A stretch of 64,000 nucleotides of DNA from Klebsormidium nitens (lineage: Eukaryota > Streptophyta > Klebsormidiophyceae > Klebsormidiales > Klebsormidiaceae): NCBI GenBank assembly GCA_000708835.1, contig DF237457.1:1-64000 (forward strand), written 5' to 3'. The notes under the pieces are model-generated. The model ran no database searches, was not told the DNA's origin, and was given only the letters and a program-made list of their open reading frames with translations. This document shows, piece after piece, positions 37,227 through 48,911 of the stretch (positions are counted from its first letter, which is position 1; each line of letters starts with the position of its first letter). A program made the translations under genes and the position numbers.

Positions 37227-38931
37227 CTTATAGAGATTGTTGGGAGTTTTCCGCAGCTTTTTGAGCATGTTGTTTTGGAAGGCAGTCTGGCGGTCCTTGT
37301 AAGCCTGCAGGTGAAGGAAACCGGTTTGCGAAACGTTATTCTTTCAAACAAGCAGCGAGCAGTCCGGGCTTGAAGTGAGGCTGCCACCTCAGCGATGAAA
37401 AGGTGGACATTGCTCTGGTGGGCTTGCTGGCATGCTCTACTCATTGAGTACCCCTGAACAGAATTGGATTTGACTTTGGAAGAAGCAACAAGATCAAAAG
37501 CATGACAAAAATGCAGCAATCGACCATCTCGGATGATAACGCGATTAACGATCTTCAGCAAGAAGAGCAAGGTTACGTAAACTTGAGGGGCCTGGGGGGC
37601 AATTCAATTCCTCGGCACATTCATCAGTTCTTCATTGCCAACCCTCCCGCCCCTCTTTGAGCAATGCATGCAGGTTGTCCCAACTCGGATGCTCAACTTT
37701 CCTCCAACACAGTTGAACAAACTTACACACATGAGGTGCCCAGGGCTCTCTCAGCGCATGCTCAGGTGCCTACGTAGATCCTTTGAAACACTTTGCACCA
37801 ACCCCAGCTGCCGTCCTGTTGGCAAATATTTTGCAAGTTAGGCGCCGCTCATCCACCCGCAATGTCGCTTGCACCAAATCAAGGATGGCTCACCTGGCTC
37901 TCAGGCTGGCTGGCCCACGTTCTAGCTGTTATGACGAGCCTGTTGTTTCTGACCTTCTCCAGGTACTGGCGGTACCCCTCTGCCACCCCCCCCTCGTAGG
38001 TTGCCTGTCCAATGTCGTCCATCGGCATCTTGCCAGGGCTCTGCGCAAGGAGGTAGCGCAGCCAGGCGTGAATCTCATCCTCTGGGGAAAGATTCTGCTC
38101 GGGTGTGGGGGGGTCACCGCCACCGCCTCCAGCTGCAGAGGTATCCTCAGGGTGCACCTTCCGCGACTGTAGGCAGCCAAGAGAGGAGAGTGAGCAGAGC
38201 GCAAAATGGAGTGGGCTCGCCTGTTACGTTCCCACCTGCATTTGTGTTTTTCAGCTAGGACAGAAAATCGTGGTACTTGTGCATGTGCAAGTTGAAGGGC
38301 TGCACTGTGCATATGATCCTCACAGATTATTTAGAACCTATACGAGGCGCCTACAAGAAACTGGATAGGCAGGCCAAGGTAATCTTAGTCTTTGCTGGCT
38401 TAGGTTGCTGCTGATAGGTGCCTTCCCTTATTGAGGAGCTTTGTGATCCCTGCCCACAGCTCGCAGTCCAAGATTCTCACGCGCTCTAAAAGCAGGCTTA
38501 CTCTCTACCAATATGCTTGTGTGGCCCAGAAAGATGGGCTGTTCCCGTCCAGCCCTTACAAGTTACATGCTGCATGAAACTGGTGCAAATGTGGTCTATT
38601 AAGCCCAGACCTGGAAGTGAGAGCTTGTGAGCTTACCGGTAGCTCTGCCATAATGTTCCTGGTATCGTGTCGTGCAGCTGTGGGAGAGGTGTGGAAGCAA
38701 AGCTGAACGTGCTTTTGTTCAAAATCTTTATACCCTGCGCCTTCCGTCCTATTGATAGCGCTCTACCTCAGATGGACCAAAGCGAGGGTGGAGTCAGCAA
38801 GTTCGTGCCTCCTGCCCGCCTCCTGCAAGAAAGTCAGCTAGGGAGAGCTTTGCAGCATCTGTTTTGCCCCTTGCCTTGTTGAGAAATCCTGTCAGAGAAG
38901 CTGTCACGTTGTTCCAATGCGCTATCTCCGT
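37227..38931 (-). CDS. Uncharacterised minus-strand gene, incompletely resolved
   Basis: Several segments have exon-like splice signals and protein-like composition on the minus strand. They are a start near 38931 (TEIAHWNNVTASLTGFLNK), 38767-38822 (EAGRRHELADSTLALVHL), 38637-38677 (LHDTIPGTLWQSY), 37954-38166 (71 codons, with SPEDEIHAWLRYLLAQSP and ATYEGGVAEGYRQYLEK) and 37227-37304 (26 codons, AYKDRQTAFQNNMLKKLRK). The two 3' exons are phase-compatible with each other; the 5' ones are not yet consistently linked, so at least one boundary is wrong or an exon is missing. I do not recognise the family. The helical, charged composition suggests a coiled or helical-bundle protein. No start codon could be fixed. 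Confidence 0.4.
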
Positions 38932-39382
38932 CTGCAATCCTGGACCTTGAATGGTTACGTGTGTGAAAAGGGCAGCCGGAGAGCGAGGGATCCCTGGTCG
39001 CGTCACTGCAGCATCATGGTACTGCGCGCGGCCGCCGGCCCTGCGAAGCCGACCATCGGATATGAACCATGGCCCTGGGCTCATCAATCTGGTGCAGACT
39101 TGCATTGGTTGCAAAGGATAGGAGGGAGGATTGAGAGCGGCGCTCTGGTGGCATCTTTTCATCTGCAGCACGAGGTGTTGAACTTGAAGTCCTGCTCTGT
39201 TGTACGCCTGTTATTGGAGCGTCGGCGTCAAGCCCATTGTCAAGCGTGTAGGATGGTTCGACCGGCGAAATAGTCTGACAGCATTGACGTGCTGGATTGT
39301 TGAAGTTTTCTGCTTGTGCCCTATAGCTGCGGCTCTTCCAGCGGTGACTGCAGCCTTAAACTTTGAAAGGAAGCAGCATAAG

Positions 39383-41599
39383 ATGACTTCCATCCAAGAC
39401 CTGCCATCTGGGTGCCTGGGGCTTGTTTTCGGCGCTTTGGAAAGCTGGAAAGATAGAAACGCATGCTCTGAGGTATGCTTAGGCAAGGAATCTGACCTTT
39501 GAGACGTTTTTATCTCAGCTCGTCGTTGTCATTCGAGAGGGCAACTTCATGCCACTAAGCGCAGAAGGGCGTTTTGATTGCTCGCATTTGATAGCCTAGC
39601 ATCTCATACGTCGCACAGATTTGCAGAGGATACAAGATAGCATCTTGGCATATGCATCCATGCCGGTGCACACTATTTCTTGGATAGATAACTGTATTTA
39701 GTCTTATTCGCAAGACCTCTTGCAAAACTTTTTGCTCCAAATCTGGTCAAGGAATTGTACGTAGGCAATGGCGAGGATTTTGACATTCGGGCACATGTTC
39801 CAACATTAGTCTGCTCAGTGCATCTCCATCAGCGGGACTTTGCAAGCTTTTAAAACTCTCAGATCTAAAGATTCGAATACCATGTTCCGTTCTGGACTAG
39901 TCTGCATAGAGCATCTCCGTTAGTGGGACGCTGCAGCTTTCAAACTTTCATTCCTGTTTGCAGGTGTGTCAGAGTTGGAAGCTCGTGGATAATCAGACGC
40001 GCACCGATTTTGCAATCAGTCTGAGCCGCTATCACAAGCCGCCCCCCACACCAGCAGTCTTGGCATGGGTCTTCCAACGATTTCAGAACCTGAGGTGTTT
40101 GGGTTTAGCGTACATGGACTTGTCTGCAGAGTATCTGACGGTGAGTGCTTCCCCTCCATCACCTTTTCCTTGCGATGCGATGACCAATGCCGAACCTCGA
40201 TCAAGCAAGTATCCATTGTTTTGGACATAGTCTTTATTGTGTTGGGTTTCCTAGCTATTCCTTCAAGGGCCACGTGGTGCAAATCTGTGTTCAGAATGCA
40301 AGGACAGGTTAAGGGGACCCTGGCAGTCCTTATGGACATCAACAGTGAGGCGTGTACCGCTTAAGGAGCGGTTTCTTCGCTGTTCTCAGAGTGGGTTGCG
40401 AGGTCTGGTCAGGACATATTGACTCCATACCTACTAGCAGAGTCAATATGCTCTGAATAGTCATTGATCTTTAACATATATTGTTGTCTGCTTTTGGATA
40501 GGTTCTTGCGTCTGGTTGTCAGAATATCTCGGAGCTCCGTATGAGGATGTGCAAAGGCAACGGACTAGACTCCGCTGGGTTGCACCTGCCGGTTTTGACG
40601 AGCCTCCACTTGACAAGGTGAGTATTTGAGATGGGTTTCAGATTACAATGTGGTCAATGGGTGAAGGGGTCAACCCGAAAGATTGATCGATGAAGTGCAG
40701 TGTCCATCCGAACGGACGCCTGCTTGAACCAAAAAGCTGCTGGACCTGGGAGCTTACTGGAAGACCCAGAGTCCATGTGTACGTTTCTTAAATTGTGTAC
40801 CTTAATTCTCCAGTGTGGTTGTAAACCGATTTCAGCTAACGAAGTACCTCGTTTTTTCCGTCCCGTCTGCAGACTTCCTGATCTTACGGACGCCGGTTTG
40901 ATCAACCTGACTCAGAGCTCGAGGGCGCTGAAGGAGATATATGTGGAAGGGTGTGCTCTCTTGACCGATAAGGGCTTCTCAGCATTCAAAACGCAATGCC
41001 CCGCCCTCGAAAGCCTTACTCTGGACCGTATATACAACGTCGCAGGCGATGGAATCGCAGACGGTTGTCCAAGTTTGACGCACCTCCGGTGTTCTTCCGC
41101 AAAAATTGACGCTGGCGGCCTGCAAGCGATATGCAGGCGGTGTCCTGGGCTGACCAGTTTAAGCCTGCAGACGTCAGCATTGCACCTGTCTGCGGACTAT
41201 GAAGCAATTGGTTGCTGCACTAAGCTTCAGGATCTTGAGCTACACCAGCCTCTTGCATTACGGGATACTGCAGTAGCTGTTATAGTAAACAGTTGCAAGG
41301 AGTTGCGGTCGCTCCAGTTGCCAAACTGGGATACACAAAATCTGTCAGGTGTGTCCCTCCCAGGTCATAGCAAGTTGACCTTTCTAAACCTCGATTCTTG
41401 TGTTGGACTGACGATTCAACAACTTCAGGACTTCGTGAAAGTTCTGTTTCCGTCACTGCAACAATTGGGGATACGGAACATGAAGGCAGTGGATTGGGAA
41501 GTGGACGATATCAAGGACTATTTACAGGCTCTGAAGCCCTCGCTGCAAGTAATCGGATCAACCAGTAGAGATGTTCCCCATACGCTAAGCATACTCTGA
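39383..41599 (+). CDS. F-box/LRR (AMN1-type) protein
   Basis: Four exons in phase, 39383-39472, 39964-40140, 40502-40617 and 40873-41599, encode 369 residues. The N-terminus is an F-box (MTSIQDLPSGCLGLVF, completed by VCQSWKLVD in exon 2) that would bind a SKP1 adaptor. The rest is leucine-rich repeats of the cysteine-containing type, with units such as LPDLTDAGLINLTQ, CPALESLTLDR and CKELRSLQLPNW forming a substrate-binding solenoid. All three intron positions match those of the broken copy at 20343-22433, and the proteins align along their length, so the two are paralogues about 19 kb apart in the same orientation. The ATG chosen begins the F-box; no upstream in-frame ATG adds recognisable sequence. 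The target protein is unknown. Confidence 0.87.
39794..39950. repeat. Imperfect direct repeat in intron 1 of the F-box gene
   Basis: Two copies of about 70 bases start with catgttcc at 39794 and 39881 and share words such as gtctgc, gcatctcc and gtgggac/gcgggac, ending aaactctca/aaactttca. The second copy runs into the polypyrimidine tract and acceptor of exon 2. This is a local duplication that may include the acceptor region. Confidence 0.65.
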
Positions 41600-42438
41600 C
41601 AAGGAGTGGTGAAACCATGGACAAAATCAGCGGTGAGGAACTTAGCTGCCGAAAACGGACAAACATTCACGACAATTGACCATGAATTTCAAGTGCGATT
41701 AGGCAGCTGTTCCTAGAGATCGTATGGCATCAAGGTTTCTCATGGCTTGCGGTGCCAGCCTAAGTTTCCTTTTAGTATTTCCAAGACATATGTGGAGATG
41801 GTGTCCGACGATCTTTCATTAGCATAGATCTCATTGCATGCAATGATGAGCTGGCAATGCGCGCTGTGGCAACACGTCCAACAGGGCGCGCGCACGTAGT
41901 AGCTCATAACTTTAAAGATTAAGACCGCAGGTGCGGCCGGTGCCAGCACATGCTGCAGCTCACGCAGCGTTGATCTGGCACATGATATGTACATGCAGTG
42001 CAAAAAAATCAATCTATACACGCATATTGGAGTGATCTTTGACTGTCAGACCCATACGGTTTGCTTCTGGCGGCCACTTGGACGCATTTTATTCGGCCGT
42101 TTGATTTCACATTTCGGCATTCTCTATACTTTATCATGAAACGCCGCCTAGGGAGCATTGCGATGGCTGCGCAGATACTGACAAAGTTGTTGAACGAAGA
42201 TTATTCCCGTTCACTCGACAATGTATTTCAGATTCAGCGAGGGCGGCTTATCACTTTGATAACCTGCATCCCCCTACGACTTCCTCCTCCTCTGAAGCGA
42301 CCACAGGGCGAAGCATGCCGGACGTGCCGCTGCAGTGCGGCATCTGCACCTAGGCAAGGAAGAGAGATGGTCCCAGAACACGCGTGGCTTTCTGTCAAGT
42401 CGCTGTGAGATATGAACACCTCACAGCGCGCCTTGCTC
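41600..42438. other. Convergent spacer
   Basis: The F-box/LRR gene ends on the left and the poly(A) polymerase gene ends on the right, so this should be two 3' UTRs and a terminator region. I see no supported gene. A plus-strand frame at 42061-42408 has no domain and no splice context. Confidence 0.5.
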
Positions 42439-45400
42439 TCACCGAGAGGCCACTACGACAAGACCCTTTCCCGTGTTCAGCACTTTCCTTTGGCTGCCGT
42501 CCTCCTGTCGGCTTTTCCCAGGGGGGCTCGCGAGGCCCCGCTCGCTGGCCACGCTGTTGACCAGGTCAATCTCCGCCTGCTTGGCCGCCTGCCGCGCCTG
42601 CATCCGCTTCACTTTGGCGGGACGCATCTTCTTCTTCTTCTTCCGTGGCTCCACCTCGATCTGCCCTTCCTCGGGGGACTCTTCTCCGTCAGGGTCCTCT
42701 GCACGGAATAGCACACGAGATAAGACAAGCCGAAACAGAAGTAGAGCACGGAGGCAATTTCGGCCCTTTTCCTTCTTTCGGCCCCAGGCATTCTGGCCAC
42801 TGCTGAATCATGTTGCATCGTTGGGGCTGTTAGCCGGATCTGGGATAGTAAAGAGGTACCGTATCGGTCGTTGTATAGAGCCATTCTCGCCCACTCAACA
42901 GGATTGTCAGGTACCATATTGAATTGGATGTCCCCAACAAAGCAAGAAAAGCGCACTCGCAGTGGCCTAGCAATCGATACTGAACACCGGGATCTTCTCA
43001 TGATAATCTGTTTGAAACTGCATCTCCACAAGCACCTCACACGCAAATCCTGGCCACCTTGAGTGGGCCCACTCAAAACTAGCTACAACCACCGGCCATC
43101 CTCACCTGCTTCGGGTTCCTCTTCCGCCTCCACCCGTTGCTTCTTCCTCCCACCTCCCAAGTCCAGCTTCCCGTTCGGCGACGTCTTGGGGGCCCACCGG
43201 TCCCCTTCGTCACTCCTTTCCCTCTTGCTTCCCCGGCTCGGCTTTGCTTCTGTGGTGTCAAGGTCTGCCTCGTAAGCCCCGTGTGGGGTGCTGACACCAG
43301 CCTCGGGTGTGTGCCCGGGGCTCGGTGGCGCCACTTTCCGTTTGAGCAAGATCTTGTCCATGCGAACGATGCGTTCTAAAAGACCCTGCCCCGCCTCGCC
43401 CTCGGTGGTCAGCAGGTTATGGGCGTGCATGAAGGCGGAACGGACCTGGGAGGATAAGAAGGAAGGAGAGAGGTGAGGCGAACGGCCAGGAACGGTCGCA
43501 AGTGATTGTAGAAGATTACGGCGCACGAGAGAAGCCAAAAGGAACGGGAAGCGAATAGACGGATCTGCCCACGAAGAAAGTCGAAAGGGCACTACGACGG
43601 GCGACGACATAGGCACAGAATAAAGATTCCGCGCGACGTGAGAAGGCAAGCAAATAGAAGGGACACATGGCCGAGGAGATAGGAGGTCACTTGAGTAAGG
43701 CCGCAGAAGCCGGGAAAGAGGGCGGACGATAAAGCCAAAGAGAAAGCCCCAAGAGCGACGACCGAGGGCCACATAAAAGCTGGCCGTTGTTGCAAACGGA
43801 TGAAACCGCTTCAGCATTCCACCGAACAGTCTCTTTGACTAGGGCAACACCCGCAACAACAACCGGTGATGATGGAGCGCTGTCATAGCCCGGCCAGAAC
43901 CGACGCGATATCTGGATTCAGGTTACGATGCCCCAATCCCTGAGAATCATGCCAACAGTACGTCCGCCTGCCAATCGCCCACGCTCACCTTTTGCACGTT
44001 GTACGAGTTTTTGCCAATGTCGTTGTTCTCGTCCTGCGGGTCGCGCACCGACAGCAGGAACGGGCGGTCATGATTGAACGTCCCCGCCTCGCGCTTGTTG
44101 AAGAATGCGCCCCCGTCCTTGCACGACACGCCCACGTCTCGTACATTGAGCATCTTGCCGTAGAGCTCGAAGAAATCAATAAGCAGAATGCCCAGGTTAG
44201 AATCAAGCGGCTGCGCGGGCCCGCCGCTCTCGTAGCCGCGCCGGCTGGGGTGGAGCTGCAGATGCGCCATCAGCATCACGATAAGCGCGTACGAGCCGAT
44301 GCCGCCAGTGTACACCTGCACAACGCAAAGTGGCGGAGTTCTCGAAATTGTTGCCGTGTAAAAGTAGCGGGCTTTGAAGTATTTCTGTATTGAATCACCA
44401 TGCTGCTGTCAGGCTTGTGCTTGCATTGCTCTAGACGTGACAGCAATGTGTCGAAATGGTGGCAAACCCTTTTGTCTGTCCTCTGGGCAGCAAAAGCTGA
44501 CTCCGCTTTTGAAAATATCGAGATCGGGAATGGCTTCCTTGAAAGCACACCTGTGACACTTGTAAGAGAGGGCCTCGAACGGCCAACCGCATGTCGTAAC
44601 ACTTGCTCGGGTTCTGGAACAGAGTGTGTATCCTCCAGGCCTGTCTGACAACGCACGCGAATAGAGGGTACGGCAAGAAAAGCAGTCTAGCTGGCAGCTT
44701 TACCTCGTTCAGCTCCCGTTGCTGGAGAAAAATCTTAACCACCAGGCAGAGGGGCCGCAGGGGCGGCAGCGTCTTCATGGACTGGCGGATGAACTTGGCG
44801 GCGGCAGGGCCATTCTCCACATCGAAGCTGATGTCAAACTGGATCTTGCTCTCCACCTCCACGAACTTGATGATGGGAACGCGGGCTTTGGCAATTACCT
44901 GCAAAATATGCAAAGCACTGTGAGCCCTCATAGCCTCGTCAGAGAGTGTCGACACCGGAGGTTTCGAACTGATCTGGAAAGGGATCGGTGAGAACAGAGC
45001 ACTGAAGCTTCCACAACGTCAGCGTTACAGAGGCCCTCTCATATACGTACCGCCACTTTCCGCTTCATGACAGACCACCGTTCTCCGACGTACGACTCTC
45101 AGCAGAGTTCTGCCCGACTCCGATGTGGCTGTTCAAACATTCGCTATATGCTGCGTGCCTCAAAGATCCGCGGAGCCAAACGAGCTTCTTCCCACCTGTA
45201 TCTGCTTCGCAATCCTCCTTTTGGACAGCTGCAGCGAGAGCGCTCGCAGAGCGTTGGGAACGTTGTCCACGCCCGAGTTGAGTACCACCATGTCCATGTC
45301 GCTGGTCGGCAAGAAGAGGCCGGTGGCATATGATCCAAAGACGGTGGGCGTGCAGTCCGGCCATATGGACAAAATCACATCCTTCACGCGCTCAACAGCG

Positions 45401-46147
45401 GCCTCGCGCAGGGCACGCTCGTCATCGGTAGCGGCGAGGAAGTCGCAGAAGTCAATGATCTCTGCGGACAGGGGAAAGGCTTGGGGGTTTACGAGTGAGC
45501 AGAAGCAGGTCAATCTGTGATGATGCAGAGAAATGTAGATGGTGTCAACCAAAAGAGCCGTGGCACGTTTCTTACCAAAGATGGTCAGAGACAAGCGCGC
45601 CATCGGCCAAAAACTTTGAGCTGACTCTGTCACTGAGATCAATGATTTGTCGCAACACAAGTAATCGTACCGCCGTGCCCTTACCTTGATGCAATCTCAG
45701 CAGGGGGCTGCGAACAAGGCCCCGCTTGACACTTGCCAGAGCCCAGGGCGGAGGCGTGTATCCGGCCTTCCCAGCCTGTTGCCCGGAGGACCCCTCCTCG
45801 TGGTCCTCATCATCCTCGTCAGCGAGGGCATACCTAAACTCATCGGCCGGCTCTTCGAAATCTTCCAGGGAAAGAAACTCCCCAATCTCCCCCTCCGAAG
45901 CTCTCGCAGCTTGCAGACCATCATTAACAGCACTTGGCTCAACGTCTGGCAAGGTTTCTTCAAGCTTCCCAGGCGAGCTAGTGGAAGTGGCTGCTTGTCT
46001 GGCACGCACTCTAGCGGCAACTTGCCCAAGGAAAGTGCCGCGCTCGGTGACGGTTTCTTCATGAAGTTCCTTGGCATCCCAGCTGCCAAGCGGCTCGGCA
46101 GCAATGTCGTACTTGAAAGTTGGAACGTCCTCCTCATCAGAATCCAT
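42439..46147 (-). CDS. TRL: TRF4/5-type non-canonical poly(A) RNA polymerase
   Basis: Six minus-strand exons, 45685-46147, 45196-45461, 44704-44898, 43989-44315, 43106-43445 and 42439-42698, join in phase to give 616 residues. The catalytic signature is FGSYATGLFLPTSDMDMVV (GS plus DxD), and the third aspartate is in VESKIQFDISFD. The PAP-associated domain follows (NEVYTGGIGSYALIVML) with the nucleotide-recognition stretch ENNDIGKNSYNVQ. This is the architecture of yeast Trf4/5, human TENT4 and Arabidopsis TRL, which add short A-tails to nuclear RNAs for exosome decay. The N-terminus is acidic (MDSDEEDVPTF), and the C-terminus has basic clusters including PRKKKKKMRPAK, consistent with nuclear or nucleolar location. 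The divergent neighbour is frataxin, 1.1 kb away. Confidence 0.93.
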
Positions 46148-47265
46148 ACCACCACTTGATCAGGGGAAAAACTTCAATTCGGCACCCACCAAGGATAATC
46201 ATACAGCAATCTCAAGCAGCTCGGTGAGCCCTGCTACAGCAGCTCGAGGGCGCTTCCAAATCTGGACAAGGAGAATTGGATGTAGTGGCAGTGCATCGGA
46301 GCACCCCGGACTCAGAGTCAGAGTCAGTGCACTGTGCAGTGCATGGAAATAGGCCGTCACAGCAGGTGGCGTTGATCAAGAGCGTATGGGGCGAGATATC
46401 ATGCACGCGAAGCCTTGCGTTGCTCACCTTTGGCCTTTATAGCCCGGTGAAATGAAGCCAGTTGACGCGAAACAAGGCCCTCAGCAAAAGCCGCTTTCCA
46501 CCCCAAATTCAGACGGAATATCACCCTTCCTTCTTCTAATATAACTTCAAGATCTCTAATACCAAGGTCAAAGAAAATGTCCTGAGCAATGCTACAGGTA
46601 GATCGCCGCGTTTTGTCGCACTCGGTCTTCATTTCCCATTGGCTGAATTTTTCAGAGTGCCTCCAGTCTGCGCAGTTTAGACCGTTTTTACTTTGGACAA
46701 GGTTCTGCTCCGCTTTTACCGGGTTTTGAGTCATCGACGATCCGGAATGGCTAAAAAGTGGTGACCACGCCAATGAACGGCCGGGAAATGATAGTTTGCG
46801 TGCCACAGGCAGTCCCCAATCGCGGCGATCTACCTGCTAATTATGCTTCAGAATCAAAGCTGAACAAGTTGGCAGAGATGTTCAGGCAGAAAAGGGCTCG
46901 AACTTTGAAGTTCTGAACTTCGAGAATACCGTAGCAGCCAAATGGTCAAGAAAGTCGCCACCACTACTTCGCTTGGAAAATGTCAATGCGGTGGTGGCAG
47001 CAGAACAGCAGAATTCATGCACCCTTCCTGTGATTATTGGATAAGTGGTGACTTGTTGGATGGGTTTCAGCTCCAACAAACTCTGATGCTGCGCCAGCTG
47101 CTGCATTTGAAGAAGATATGGGACCTCTTATCATGAGTTGGCCCTGCCTGTGAGGTGATCGATTAGGAATACAAGGACACACATGCCTTCAAAGGGCCCC
47201 TACTGGCCAGCTCCGCCCCACTTCCTGTAGACTGTCTGGATCTTCAGTTTCTTTCATCTGTTTAG
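46148..47265. other. Divergent promoter region of the TRF4-like and frataxin genes
   Basis: This 1.1-kb spacer lies between two start codons facing away from each other. A 135-codon minus-strand frame at 46399-46806 has no recognised domain; it is either chance or an upstream leader exon. I see no clear TATA box on either side. Confidence 0.5.
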
Positions 47266-48911
47266 ATGTTCGGAGGGATGGCGCTTCGGAAAGCCATCAT
47301 GCGCTGCTTACAGGATGGTCAGCAGCGAGCCATGTTGGGCTCCTTAGAGCTGGCTTTCACGAGCACACCATCAGTGTGTTTGCGTGCGTCTCCAAAAGTG
47401 ACCAAGACAAGTGATCCATGGAGTGCTCATGCTGGTGCAAACCATGCCAGTCCACCAACACTGCAGGCGGATTCAGATAGTCTGGCACGCTATTTGCTGG
47501 TTCCTGAAGAGCGCTTGTCAGTTACTCGGGTGAGGGCACTTTTTTGTGGGCGATGTCTGGGTGGTATTGCGGTGGTGGCCTACTCCATCAATGATTTTGT
47601 TGCTGGTCAGCTTCAATGCAATCCAATCTCTGCAAAAACCAAGAGTGCATCAATAAGGAGACAACAAGTCCCCAGATTGTACTCCTGTAGAGGGGAGGAC
47701 TTTCAAAAAACTGCAGATTACTGTTTACATGCTTCCGCTTAATATGTAACTTCCATTTGGTCTTGTCAATAACCAGGGTCTCTCAACACCATCCATGAAC
47801 ACAGCCCGGCGAAAGTTCTACTCATTTTCACACACGAGCCTGCCAGCGGACAGCTCTCAACCTTCTGAACCGTCAATGTAAGTCACCCCTGGCCTTTATG
47901 TGTAGAGAGGAGGATCCCTTCATTGCTGCATGAGTGTCCATGCCAATAGAAGTGGTTCAGCATGCTTGCATACTGCTTAAACAATATTCCTGCCATGTGC
48001 ACATATTTGTTGACGAAACTTCTGACCACTAACGAGTTTGCCTCTTCTGGGGGCCAGGTCCACAATTCCCTTGAACGAATTCCATGAGTTAGCCGACGAA
48101 ACCCTTCATCGGTTACAAGAAGCTGTAGAGGAGTTTGTGGAAGACCAGGACGTTGATGGGGCTGACGTAGAGTACTCGGTATGTGTCGACTGTTATTTAT
48201 CGACTTGCCTCGAGTCTGTCACGAGTTATCTCTTACGTTGGTCTCTTGCAGCAACGTGTGCTTCACTTGATATGGATATGCGTGCTCCTTCTTCTGCTCT
48301 TGGTAACAAGTCCTTGAGCGTCAGTATCTTTTGACCATCTTTGCAGAAAGGTTTCGTTCCAGATTCGTGATATATTCTGCAAATCTGCATTCAGTTTTTA
48401 GTTTCTATCGAGAATGATCCAGCTGCTGACACAGCCAAAAAAATGTAATTTTGCACAACCTTGTCATCGTCGAAGTCCATTCCCTCTACTTACGGAATCT
48501 CTTTCCTGCTTTCTCAGACGGGTGTCCTCACAATCAAGCTCGGAGGACTGGGGACTTACGTCATAAACAAGCAGACCCCAAATCGGCAGATATGGTTTTC
48601 TTCGCCAGTCAGGTAAAAAGTCGCTCTAAAGAAGTCGTTGCAGTCTCACCTTTAGTGGGCCTTCCTTCGAGGAGCAAGACCTCCACAATCACCCGACTAT
48701 GCATGTCACTTTCCTTGATCATGTGAAACTCAAATCTCGGCTCCCTTCCTTTACGTAACCGACTGTCTCTGTTTCTTGCAGCGGACCTGCACGATTTGAT
48801 TGGTTGCCAGAGTCGGAGGCGTGGGTGTACAGAAGGACGAAGGCCGAGCTTTTGAGAGTTCTCGAAGAAGAGCTTGAACAACTCGTGCACGCCAAAATAC
48901 ATTTGCGTTAG
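47266..48911 (+). CDS. FH: Frataxin, mitochondrial
   Basis: Exons 47266-47529, 47777-47877, 48058-48178, 48518-48612 and 48782-48911 join in phase to give 236 residues. The mature domain starts near [19 protein letters not shown], continues with the acidic helix [13 protein letters not shown], and then the strand region [36 protein letters not shown], ending with a Glu/Leu-rich helix. These are the acidic ridge and beta sheet through which frataxin binds iron and the Nfs1-Isd11-Isu complex for Fe-S cluster assembly. Exon 1 and exon 2 encode an Arg/Ser-rich leader of about 120 residues that fits a mitochondrial presequence, longer than in many plants. Whether every part of exon 1 is coding is less certain than the four conserved exons. 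Confidence 0.95.

Noticed and set aside
46399-46806. 135-codon minus-strand frame upstream of the TRF4-like gene
   Set aside because: Not recognisable and in the divergent promoter region; might be leader sequence but not supportable as a gene.
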